From Dehalococcoidales bacterium (GTDB lineage: Bacteria > Chloroflexota > Dehalococcoidia > Dehalococcoidales > RBG-16-60-22): a stretch of DNA of 9,971 nucleotides. Location: assembly GCA_030606585.1 (NCBI GenBank), contig JAUWGD010000059.1, forward strand, positions 1 to 9,971. The letters run 5' to 3'. The translations under genes were made by a program, and so were the position numbers. Below the pieces are notes generated by a model. It was not told the DNA's origin, did no database searches, and saw only the letters and a program-made list of their open reading frames with translations. Within the stretch, counting starts at the first letter, position 1. The number at the start of each line of letters is the position of its first letter. Shown here piece after piece: positions 1 to 5,429 of the stretch.

Positions 1-1
1 C

Positions 2-98
2 TGGCGGGAGCGCATGGGAGTCGAACCCACCGAAGACATCATAAATGCCCCCCAACGGAGTTGAAGTCCGCGAAGCCCACCGGGACTCATCCGCCCCC
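2..98 (-). tRNA. selC: selenocysteine tRNA (anticodon UCA)
   Basis: This is the UGA-decoding selenocysteine tRNA, which is charged with serine, converted to Sec-tRNA and delivered by SelB. Read on the minus strand, the acceptor strand GGGGGCGG (98-91) pairs with GCGCTCCC (13-6), with one G-U pair and a G-G mismatch at the eighth pair. A discriminator G (5) and an encoded CCA (4-2) follow. The anticodon stem GCGGA/TCCGT encloses loop CTTCAAC with anticodon TCA. A long variable arm (stem GGGCAT/ATGTCT and beyond) and the T loop TTCGACT closed by TGGG/CCCA complete it. The roughly 97-nt length and long extra arm fit tRNA-Sec rather than a UGA suppressor. It lies 25 nt after tatC on the same strand. 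No selA, selB or selD is in the window, and the downstream terminator would lie outside it. Confidence 0.93.
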
Positions 99-110
99 TC
101 AATCTGGCTA

Positions 111-140
111 AGTATATATCACCTTATTTTATAGTATCAA
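111..140 (-). promoter_or_regulatory. candidate sigma-70 promoter of selC, inside the 3' end of tatC
   Basis: On the minus strand TTGATA (140-135) and TATACT (116-111) are separated by 18 bp, each one base away from consensus. The expected start near position 104 would leave a leader of only a few nucleotides before the tRNA 5' end at 98. The -35 box lies within the last codons of tatC. The match is by eye only; read-through from the tat operon could also supply the tRNA. Confidence 0.5.
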
Positions 141-882
141 GACCTTCCGGCGGTTTTTCCGCCGCCGCGGCTCTCTTGCGATACACCGCCTTCGCCAGCC
201 AGATGCTCATCTCGTACAGGATAACCAGCGGCACCGCCACCAGGCACTGGTTGATGGGGTCGAAGGTAGGCGTGATAATGGCGGCGAGGATAAAAGCGAC
301 GATTATCGACACCTTGCGTTTTCTCGCCAGCCACTGCGGCGAGACGATGCCTATCCGGGCCAGGAACGTGGTCACCACCGGCAGCTCGAATACCAGCCCG
401 ATGGCTATCAGCAGTCGCGTGATAATGGCGATGTAATTTCCGATTTTTATCATCGGCGAGGCGATATCGCTGCCGAAGGTGTACAGGAATCCGATGGCCG
501 GCGGAATCAGGACGAAGTACCCGAAGACGATACCCCCCAGGAACATCAGCGCAATCCAAGGCAGTAAGAAGTATACGTATCTCTCCTCTTTCCTTGTAAG
601 CGCCGGTTTTATAAACAGGATTGCCTGTACCGTCAGGTAGGGCATGGAAATGATAAGGCCGCTGGCGAGACATACCCGCATGATAGTGCCTATCATCTCC
701 GTCAGTTCGGTAAAAATGAGGTTGATGCCCCCTGCCGGACTGATTAGAATGTAGAATATCCATTCGTAGAAAATGAAGGAGATGATTGCTCCCGCAGCGA
801 CGGCAATTACGCTCCTGATGAGGCGTTTGCGTAATTCCTGGAAGTGACCGAGGAGAGTAAGCTTCTGTTCGACTTCAGACAT
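124..882 (-). CDS. tatC: Sec-independent (twin-arginine) translocase subunit TatC
   Basis: TatC is the multispanning membrane receptor that binds twin-arginine signal peptides with TatB and recruits TatA to move folded, cofactor-containing proteins across the cytoplasmic membrane. The 252-aa protein has six hydrophobic segments at about residues 21-47, 66-92, 102-127, 150-177, 190-205 and 213-230. It carries the family's N-terminal GHFQELRKRL signature with the conserved Glu16, a Phe-Glu pair (165-166) in the fourth span, and a TPTFDPINQ motif (204-212) matching the usual T-P-x-D-P-x-x-Q. The start ATG lies 2 nt after the stop of the tatB-like gene, suggesting coupling. The nearest GGAG-type ribosome site is rather far upstream. 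Next to hydrogenase maturation genes, the likely cargo is a periplasmic or outward-facing [NiFe] hydrogenase or formate dehydrogenase. Confidence 0.95.
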   Translation of the reverse strand: MSEVEQKLTLLGHFQELRKRLIRSVIAVAAGAIISFIFYEWIFYILISPAGGINLIFTELTEMIGTIMRVCLASGLIISMPYLTVQAILFIKPALTRKEERYVYFLLPWIALMFLGGIVFGYFVLIPPAIGFLYTFGSDIASPMIKIGNYIAIITRLLIAIGLVFELPVVTTFLARIGIVSPQWLARKRKVSIIVAFILAAIITPTFDPINQCLVAVPLVILYEMSIWLAKAVYRKRAAAAEKPPEGLDTIK

Positions 883-884
883 TT

Positions 885-1154
885 TCAGGAATGCCTCTCC
901 CGGTCGGTTTTTGGGTCCTGTTTGCTTGAATCTGAAGGCGGGTTACTTTGTTTATCTTCTTTGGGCGGTTCTTCCCGTGTTACATCCAGTTCCTTGGTAA
1001 CCGCCGTGGTGAGGTCGGTGCTGTATTTTCTGATGGCGCGCACTGTCTTCCCCAGCGTCCTGGCAAAATCGTTCAGCTTGCCGGGCCCCAGTACTATCAG
1101 TGCTAAAATGATGATTAGCAGTATCTCCCATGGACCTATGCCGAGAAATCCCAT
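885..1154 (-). CDS. tatB: Sec-independent translocase protein, TatA/TatB family (probably TatB-like)
   Basis: This 89-aa protein has the TatA/B plan: a short outside end, one membrane helix (about residues 8-22, rich in Leu and Ile), the hinge LGPGKL, an amphipathic helix (about 25-50) and a polar charged tail. The hinge GPGKL and the longer amphipathic stretch resemble TatB more than TatA, whose FG-hinge copy lies just upstream. Many Gram-positive and Chloroflexi-type genomes use two TatA-like proteins, so the A/B split is an inference. The start at 1154 is preceded by AAGGTGAGGG, a close ribosome site. It sits between tatA and tatC, 2 nt from tatC, so it belongs to the same transcript. Confidence 0.85.
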   Translation of the reverse strand: MGFLGIGPWEILLIIILALIVLGPGKLNDFARTLGKTVRAIRKYSTDLTTAVTKELDVTREEPPKEDKQSNPPSDSSKQDPKTDRERHS

Positions 1155-1180
1155 CCCTCACCTTTTATCGTGTTATCTTC

Positions 1181-1196
1181 ACGGGTAATTGCCCGT
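1181..1196 (-). other. small hairpin between tatA and the tatB-like gene
   Basis: The 16-bp segment has a 5-bp stem ACGGG/CCCGT around a 6-nt loop, in the 90-bp gap between the two tatA/B genes. There is no T-run after it on either strand, so it is not a clear terminator. It may set relative mRNA stability of the TatA and TatB messages, or mean nothing. Confidence 0.3.
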
Positions 1197-1244
1197 TAAG
1201 ATAGTAATTCTTTGAAAATGTGTTCCTGCGGAGTAGTTGTCGGA

Positions 1245-1463
1245 TTAGCTTTTAGCGGCTTTCTTTCGCGTGGTTTTTTTCGGACTGGCGGCGACTGTTT
1301 TCTTGTCCTTTTCCTCCTCGTCTTCGCCGGCTTGGCCTTTCTTGAAAGAGCGTATTCCCTTGCCGATGGCGTTGCCCACTTGGGGCAGTTTCCCCACGCC
1401 GAAGACGATGAGGATTATCACCAGGATGAGAGCTATCTCCCACGGCCCCATTTTAAATGGCAT
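1245..1463 (-). CDS. tatA: Sec-independent translocase protein TatA
   Basis: TatA forms the oligomeric, pore-like part of the twin-arginine translocase. The 72-aa product shows the standard plan: membrane helix (about residues 8-21), the FG hinge in VFGVGKLP, an amphipathic helix (GNAIGKGIRSFKKG, about 30-43), then an acidic patch followed by a lysine-rich tail. Length and motifs are typical of TatA/E. The ATG at 1463 is preceded by AGGAGGG with about 7 nt spacing, the strongest ribosome site in the tat cluster, as expected because TatA is needed in excess over TatB and TatC. It is the first gene behind a separate promoter (1527-1499). Confidence 0.93.
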   Translation of the reverse strand: MPFKMGPWEIALILVIILIVFGVGKLPQVGNAIGKGIRSFKKGQAGEDEEEKDKKTVAASPKKTTRKKAAKS

Positions 1464-1498
1464 CTTGAATCCCTCCTACCCGTGTACTAACCTCTGTA

Positions 1499-1527
1499 AT
1501 TATACTAGTGTCGCGCAATCTTGTCTA
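1499..1527 (-). promoter_or_regulatory. candidate promoter of the tatA-tatB-tatC operon
   Basis: Minus-strand TAGACA (1527-1522) and a perfect TATAAT (1504-1499) are spaced by 17 bp in the 71-bp gap between the protease gene and tatA. A start near 1492 would give a leader of about 29 nt containing the AGGAGGG ribosome site. It implies the tat genes can be transcribed independently of the hyp operon, though no terminator separates them. Confidence 0.65.
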
Positions 1528-1534
1528 TCGTGAG

Positions 1535-2047
1535 CTACGCCAGCCCCATTTCCTTCAGGACTACTTCGACTATTTGAGGTAATTTTTGTTGAAGTCCGGG
1601 TGAGAGCTCGGTGCCGAACTCTATTTCTCCCGGCTCTATGCCGATGATAACGATTTCCTTCGGTTCGTTGCCTGCTAGGGACATAAGCTTGAGGTTTTCC
1701 ACCACGCCCATTTCATGCGCCGAGGCCAGGCTGGCTCTTTCATCGGCCAGGTCCTGTGGTTTAAAGCGGTAAATCGTCCCCGGTTCGCCGCCGGCTCTGG
1801 CGGCATCGACGATAATCAGTTTGTCTCCGGCCCTGGTATAGGCAATCAGGTCCGGCGATGTCCCCCCGTCTACTAATTTAACGTCGGCGGGTAGTTCCTG
1901 CTCCTGCAGCGCCTGTACGGCATGGATGCCGATTCCCTCGTCTTTGAGCAGCAGGTTGCCCACGCCGATTACCACGATTCTCGGTGTGGACTCGCTTTCG
2001 GATTGATTATCGGGGTATGTCTGTGTCATGTCGTTCTCGGTTAGCAT
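1535..2047 (-). CDS. hydrogenase maturation protease (HyaD/HybD/HycI family)
   Basis: This endopeptidase removes the C-terminal peptide of the [NiFe]-hydrogenase large subunit after nickel insertion. The 170-aa product has the family start VIGVGNLLLKDEGIG (about residues 26-40) and three likely nickel-sensing residues: Glu37 in DEG, Asp81 in VDAAR and His111 in SAHEMGV. Their spacing (44 and 30) closely follows Glu16, Asp62 and His93 of E. coli HybD. The SAHEMGV form fits proteases of membrane-linked or exported uptake hydrogenases, which agrees with the tat genes next door, but the substrate is not in the window. The start at 2047 overlaps the end of hypE (ATGCTAA). A second ATG at 2029 is possible; either choice leaves an unusual polar N-terminal stretch before the Rossmann-like core. 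Confidence 0.92.
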   Translation of the reverse strand: MLTENDMTQTYPDNQSESESTPRIVVIGVGNLLLKDEGIGIHAVQALQEQELPADVKLVDGGTSPDLIAYTRAGDKLIIVDAARAGGEPGTIYRFKPQDLADERASLASAHEMGVVENLKLMSLAGNEPKEIVIIGIEPGEIEFGTELSPGLQQKLPQIVEVVLKEMGLA

Positions 2048-3042
2048 ATTCTCGGCAGCAGCTCGCCGACCGGTATATCCACGATGCGTGATGCTCCCAG
2101 CGTGGTCTTCATGACCACCTGCCCGGGGTGCTCCGCCACTACCTCCCCGATGATAACCGCCCCGCCCCCGTATTTACTGCGTTTCATCGCCGCCAGTACG
2201 ACTTCGGCGTCACCGGGGGCGACCGCCGCCGCCAGCTTGCCCTCGTTGGCGATGTAAAGCGGGTCGAACCCCAGGAACTCGCAGGCGGCCAGCACCGCTT
2301 TATCTACCGCTATTTTATCCTCTTCTATCACGATGCCCGCCTGCGACTGTCCCGCGAAGTCGTTGAGGGTGGTAGCCAGGCCGCCGCGGGTGGGGTCGCG
2401 CAGGCAGTGAATATTCGCGGACGCCGCCAGCATGTCTGCCACCAGCCCGTTCAGCGGGGCGCAGTCGCTGGGCACGGGGGTGTTGAATTTAAGACCTTCC
2501 CTCTGGCTGAGCACGGCGATTCCATGGTCGCCGATATTGCCGCTGAGGATAATTTTATCGCCGGGTCGGGCGTTGGCGGCGGAGATATCCACCCCTTCCG
2601 GCACGGTGCCCACACCGGCAGTATTTACAAAAATCTTATCGGCGCTGCCCTGGTCGACCACTTTCGTATCGCCGGTGATTATTTTCACCCCGGCCTCATT
2701 AGCGGCTTCCTTGATGGAGGCGAGTATTTTTTTAAGGTCGGCAATGAGTAAGCCTTCTTCGATGATAAAAGCCAGGCTGAGATAGAGCGGTCTGGCGCCG
2801 CTCATGGCAAGGTCGTTGACCGTACCGCACACGGCCAGCCTGCCGATGTCTCCCCCGTTGAAGAAGATGGGATTGACTGTATAGCTGTCGGTGGTGAAGG
2901 CCAGCCGCCCGTTCGCTTCGAAGACGGCGGAGTCGTCCAGCCTGTTCAGTATCGGGTTCGCCAGGTCGGGCAGGAAGCTCCGGATCAAGTCCTGGCTGAG
3001 CTTGCCGCCGCTGCCGTGCGCCAGCAGTATTCTGTCATCCAT
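2041..3042 (-). CDS. hypE: hydrogenase maturation factor HypE (thiocarboxamide dehydratase)
   Basis: HypE accepts the carbamoyl group from HypF on its C-terminal cysteine and dehydrates it, using ATP, to a thiocyanate that becomes the cyanide ligand of the active-site iron. The protein belongs to the PurM/AIRS ATP-binding fold: an N-terminal part with LAHGSGGK and FTTDSYTV, then GDIGRLAVCGTVNDLAMSGA, and a C-terminal AIRS_C part. It ends exactly in PRIC, so the essential terminal cysteine is present. I chose the ATG at 3042 (333 aa) over the ATG at 3054 because GGAG lies 6 nt before 3042, and this start overlaps the hypD stop as ATGGATGA. The longer start would place that ribosome site inside the gene. 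The 3' end overlaps the protease gene, so hypD, hypE and the protease are tightly coupled. Confidence 0.96.
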   Translation of the reverse strand: MDDRILLAHGSGGKLSQDLIRSFLPDLANPILNRLDDSAVFEANGRLAFTTDSYTVNPIFFNGGDIGRLAVCGTVNDLAMSGARPLYLSLAFIIEEGLLIADLKKILASIKEAANEAGVKIITGDTKVVDQGSADKIFVNTAGVGTVPEGVDISAANARPGDKIILSGNIGDHGIAVLSQREGLKFNTPVPSDCAPLNGLVADMLAASANIHCLRDPTRGGLATTLNDFAGQSQAGIVIEEDKIAVDKAVLAACEFLGFDPLYIANEGKLAAAVAPGDAEVVLAAMKRSKYGGGAVIIGEVVAEHPGQVVMKTTLGASRIVDIPVGELLPRIC

Positions 3043-4126
3043 GGTTGTCTCCATAGTGGTAGTAGGCGGCGCAGCTGCCCTCGGAGGACACCATGCAGGG
3101 CCCCACCGGGTGCTCCGGCGTGCAGGTCCCGCCGAAAAGACCGCAGTCTTTTGGGGTGCTGACGCCGCGTAATATGCTCCCGCAGATACAGCCCTCGGGT
3201 TCGTGGGTGGGGCCGGGGTCTATTTTGAAATTCTTCGCGGCATCGTATTTTTCATACTGCGACTTTACCTGCAGGCCGCTTGACGGTACGACGCCGATAC
3301 CGCGCCAGTTAGCTTCTCCTATCTCGAAGACGGTTTCCATGAGGCGGATGGCCGGCACGTTGCCCTCCGGCTTTACACCGCGCCGGTAAGCTATTTCAAC
3401 TGTGGGCTGTCCGCTTTCAATCTGCCTTATGAGCCTGTCCACGGCCAGCAGGATATCCAGCGGCTCGAAGCCGGACACGGCGCAGGCGATTTTGTAGTCG
3501 TCGGCGATGAACTGGTAGGGGTGGGAGCCGATGATGGCGCTGACGTGCCCGGGGCAGATGATGCCGCCGAGGTTGACCTCGCCCAGGTCGAGGATGGCTT
3601 TCATGATGGGCGGGCAGACCTTGTGCAGGGACAGGACGTAGTAGTTGCTTATCTTCTCCTGCTCCGCCTGTAAAATCGAGGCGGCGATGGTTGGCGCCGT
3701 GGTCTCGAAGCCGATGCCGATGAAAATGACCGATTTTTCCGGATTATCGCGGGCGATGGCCAGCGCGTCCTGCGCCGAATAGACGATGCGGACATCGGCA
3801 CCTTCCGACCTGGCTTCCTGCAGGCTGGAGCGACTTCCCGGTACCCTGACCATGTCCCCGAAGCTGGTAATGATAACATCGGGCAAATGCCCCAGGGCGA
3901 TGGCCCTGTCGAGGTCGTCGCTGGCGGTGACGCAGACGGGACAGCCCGGCCCGGAGAGCATTTCAATATTATCTGGCAGTAGCTGGCGCAGGCCGTGCTT
4001 GAAGATGGCCACGGTGTGCCCGCCGCAGAACTCCATGAGCCTGGCCGGCTTACGCGAACGCTCGTGAATCATGTCCAGCAGCTTCTTGCCCAGTTCCGGG
4101 TCGCGGTATTCCTCGACGAATTTCAT
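3035..4126 (-). CDS. hypD: hydrogenase maturation factor HypD
   Basis: HypD is an iron-sulfur protein that with HypC forms the scaffold on which the Fe(CN)2CO unit is assembled. The 363-aa sequence shows the family's key motifs: EFCGGHT (Cys34), GPGCPVC (Cys62, Cys65), GFETTAPT (139-146), and a cysteine-rich C terminus (about Cys313, 315, 328, 335, 344, 352) that includes the [4Fe-4S] ligands. Length is typical. The start at 4126 is preceded only by a weak GAG, and 11 nt further upstream lies the end of a hairpin repeat element that separates hypD from hypC. In many operons hypC and hypD are adjacent, so translational coupling with hypC is probably lost here. The 3' end overlaps hypE. Confidence 0.97.
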   Translation of the reverse strand: MKFVEEYRDPELGKKLLDMIHERSRKPARLMEFCGGHTVAIFKHGLRQLLPDNIEMLSGPGCPVCVTASDDLDRAIALGHLPDVIITSFGDMVRVPGSRSSLQEARSEGADVRIVYSAQDALAIARDNPEKSVIFIGIGFETTAPTIAASILQAEQEKISNYYVLSLHKVCPPIMKAILDLGEVNLGGIICPGHVSAIIGSHPYQFIADDYKIACAVSGFEPLDILLAVDRLIRQIESGQPTVEIAYRRGVKPEGNVPAIRLMETVFEIGEANWRGIGVVPSSGLQVKSQYEKYDAAKNFKIDPGPTHEPEGCICGSILRGVSTPKDCGLFGGTCTPEHPVGPCMVSSEGSCAAYYHYGDNHG

Positions 4127-4137
4127 AAATACTACTC

Positions 4138-4170
4138 GTCATTCCCAACTTGATTGGGAATCCAGAATCA
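4138..4170 (-). repeat. hairpin repeat copy 1, abutting the GIY-YIG stop codon
   Basis: This 33-bp unit matches copy 3 (4562-4594) at 31 of 33 positions. It contains an 8-bp perfect stem ATTCCCAA/TTGGGAAT (4141-4148 with 4154-4161) around a 5-nt loop, flanked by GTC on one side and CCAG on the other. On the minus strand it begins with the TGA stop of the GIY-YIG gene and ends 11 bp before hypD. The GTCATTCCC and GGGAATCCAG ends belong to a type of short dispersed repeat seen in many bacterial genomes. There is no T-run, so it is not a classical terminator; an mRNA-end-stabilising role is possible. Confidence 0.9.
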
Positions 4171-4440
4171 GTGGAAATCTTCGTATAAGTCTCTCCATTG
4201 CGGGTTTTCTCTTTCTATTAATTCTAACTTCCACTTCCTGTTCCATTTTTTTAACCGCTTCTTTTGAATAATAGCTGATTCAATATCATCACACTGTTCA
4301 TAATAGACCAAAGAGTGCACATTATATTTTTTAGTAAAGCCATCAACAAGATTATTTTTATGTTCATAAACGCGCCTTATCAGGTCATTGGTTACCCCGA
4401 TATATAGTGTGCCATTCCGCTTGCTGGCCAGGATATACAC
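4168..4440 (-). CDS. small GIY-YIG domain protein, probably degenerate
   Basis: The 90-aa product is a single-domain GIY-YIG nuclease relative (COG2827/YhbQ-like). It shows the YIG strand (TLYIGVTND, residues 11-19), the arginine helix (LIRRVYEH, 20-27), the conserved KKYNVHSLVYYE segment, and the C-terminal KKWNRKWK...NPQWRDLYE typical of this subfamily. Two features suggest decay. The only available start is GTG at 4440 with no ribosome site, which omits the first strand; reading upstream in frame gives IKSYYVYIL, where ATA at 4455-4453 stands in place of the expected ATG. Residue 60 is lysine (AAG) in QKKRLKKW, where relatives usually read REKRLKKW with the presumed catalytic glutamate. 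The gene is AT-rich, lies between inverted hairpin repeats and is out of place in a hyp operon. A function in hydrogenase maturation is unlikely. Confidence 0.8.
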   Translation of the reverse strand: MYILASKRNGTLYIGVTNDLIRRVYEHKNNLVDGFTKKYNVHSLVYYEQCDDIESAIIQKKRLKKWNRKWKLELIERENPQWRDLYEDFH

Positions 4441-4474
4441 ATAATAGGATTTTATTATGTTACTTTTTTATTTA

Positions 4475-4501
4475 CTGGATTCCCGCTTTCGCGGGAATGA
4501 C
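4475..4501 (+). repeat. hairpin repeat copy 2 (inverted relative to copies 1 and 3)
   Basis: An 8-bp stem ATTCCCGC/GCGGGAAT (4479-4486 with 4491-4498) encloses a TTTC loop, flanked by CTGG and GAC. It is the same repeat type as copies 1 and 3 but in the opposite orientation, with the two loop-proximal pairs changed from A-T to G-C. It forms the right border of the putative GIY-YIG element. Confidence 0.88.
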
Positions 4502-4561
4502 ATCAGGCTGCTGGGTTTATGTATTCATAACAATAATATATACCTTCATTAATTATAGTCT

Positions 4562-4594
4562 GTCATTACCAACTTGATTGGTAATCCAGAATCA
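4562..4594 (-). repeat. hairpin repeat copy 3, abutting the hypC stop codon
   Basis: It is the same 33-bp unit and orientation as copy 1, with two differences that are paired: A4568 and T4582 replace a C-G pair, so the 8-bp stem ATTACCAA/TTGGTAAT (4565-4572 with 4578-4585) is kept. On the minus strand it begins exactly with the TGA stop of hypC. The 60 bp between this copy and copy 2 are AT-rich and without a gene; a lone TATAAT (4557-4552) there has no convincing -35 partner. Confidence 0.9.
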
Positions 4595-4810
4595 GCTTGC
4601 CTCACTCAGTTCCTTTAATAGTTTCAGCGTTTCCTCGGCCTCGGCGGGGTCGATGACACCGATGGCGTAGCCGGTGTGCAGCAGCACGTAGTCGCCAACC
4701 TTTGCATCCGGCGTAAGCTGGAGACTGGCGTCGCGGGTGATGCCCTCGATATCCACCTCGGCCTGCTGGCCGTCTATCGATTTTATCAACGCCGGTATGG
4801 CTAAACACAT
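4592..4810 (-). CDS. hypC: hydrogenase maturation chaperone HypC/HybG
   Basis: HypC is the small OB-fold chaperone that binds the iron of the Fe(CN)2CO unit with its N-terminal cysteine, works with HypD, and passes the iron to the hydrogenase large subunit. The 72-aa protein begins with the invariant MCLAIP, giving Cys2 after removal of Met. It has the conserved GDYVLLHTGYAIGVID segment (about 39-53, with His45) and the short C-terminal helix. The start at 4810 has GAGG about 9 nt upstream and lies 13 bp after the flavin reductase-like gene. The stop TGA is also the first three bases of a hairpin repeat, so the C-terminal residues may have been set by that insertion, though the length is normal. 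Confidence 0.96.
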   Translation of the reverse strand: MCLAIPALIKSIDGQQAEVDIEGITRDASLQLTPDAKVGDYVLLHTGYAIGVIDPAEAEETLKLLKELSEAS

Positions 4811-4823
4811 GGTCGCTTACCTC

Positions 4824-5429
4824 TTACTTCGCCAGCTGTCTTTCCCAGTCGTCCTTGACGCCCTTGATTTCCTTGCCGATGCGGAAGGCCGGGGCCAGGA
4901 ACTCACCGACCTTGTTATATGTGCCGGCCGGGTGGGTCATGAAAATAATGGGGTCGATTTTACCCGCATCCGGCTTATCGTCGGTCATGCAGTCTTCGGA
5001 GACCAGTATCTCCTTGATGGGGCCGGCTATCAGGTAGTGGCTGCCCAGCTTCAGGATGTGCTCGGCGGTACAGCCGATGTTTACCGGGCACTGTTCGATA
5101 AACGGGGCGCCGGCGACTTCTCCATAAAATATCTTGAAGTTACAGTCCTTGGCTTTATCGGTTTTGGCGCCGGTGGCGATGCCGCAATAGTCTGTTTCCT
5201 TGACGAGGGTCGTATCCGGGATATTGACCGAAAAGACCATGTTTTCCCGGACGCCCTTCAGCGAGTGCCGTACCCGGTTCAGGGCGATAGCCATCCAGGG
5301 CGGCGTTCCGCAGGCGATGGTAGCCCAGGCCACCGTAACGAAGTCCGGTTTGCCGTTGACATCCACGCCGACCATTACCGTGGGGTGGGGGAAGAGCAGG
5401 GGCATAACATCAATCTTTGTTTTTTTCAT
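4824..5429 (-). CDS. flavoredoxin-like FMN-binding flavin reductase domain protein
   Basis: The 201-aa product looks like the flavin reductase-like/flavoredoxin family, whose members bind FMN and pass electrons or reduce free flavin. Supporting segments are the N-terminal PTVMVGVDVNGKPDFVTVAW, the CGTPPWMAIALNR stretch, the ENMVFSVNIP strand, KETDYCG and the later CPVNIGC followed by LGSHYLIAGPI, all in the family's order. I chose the ATG at 5429 because it overlaps the hypF stop as TAATG and has GGAGG 7 nt upstream, formed by the last codons of hypF; a longer reading starts at TTG (5450) with no such support. It is not one of the standard hyp genes. Its coupling to hypF and closeness to hypC suggest a role in hydrogenase maturation or electron transfer, but its partner is unknown. 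Confidence 0.85.
   Translation of the reverse strand: MKKTKIDVMPLLFPHPTVMVGVDVNGKPDFVTVAWATIACGTPPWMAIALNRVRHSLKGVRENMVFSVNIPDTTLVKETDYCGIATGAKTDKAKDCNFKIFYGEVAGAPFIEQCPVNIGCTAEHILKLGSHYLIAGPIKEILVSEDCMTDDKPDAGKIDPIIFMTHPAGTYNKVGEFLAPAFRIGKEIKGVKDDWERQLAK

Larger units (their letters stand above)
4138..4501 (-). mobile_element. putative 364-bp element: GIY-YIG gene between inverted hairpin repeats
   Basis: Copies 1 and 2 of the hairpin repeat lie in opposite orientation and bracket a single small nuclease gene. The outer ends GTCATTCCC (4138-4146) and GGGAATGAC (4493-4501) are exact 9-bp inverted repeats, and the inner GGGAATCCAG ends also match. Only the loop-proximal bases differ. The segment is clearly AT-rich against GC-rich hyp genes and interrupts an otherwise gap-free operon. 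I see no target-site duplication and no transposase. It recalls REP/RAYT arrangements, with a GIY-YIG protein in place of the transposase-like RAYT; whether it ever moved as a unit is inference. Confidence 0.5.

Noticed and set aside
2128..2751. Plus-strand 207-aa frame opposite hypE
   Set aside because: Antisense shadow of an intact HypE with its terminal PRIC.
4138..4594. CRISPR-like array from three related repeats
   Set aside because: Copies are in mixed orientation, unevenly spaced, and separated by a gene; no regular spacers and no cas genes.
4562..4594. Rho-independent terminator after hypC
   Set aside because: The hairpin has an AT-rich 8-bp stem and no following T-run on the minus strand.
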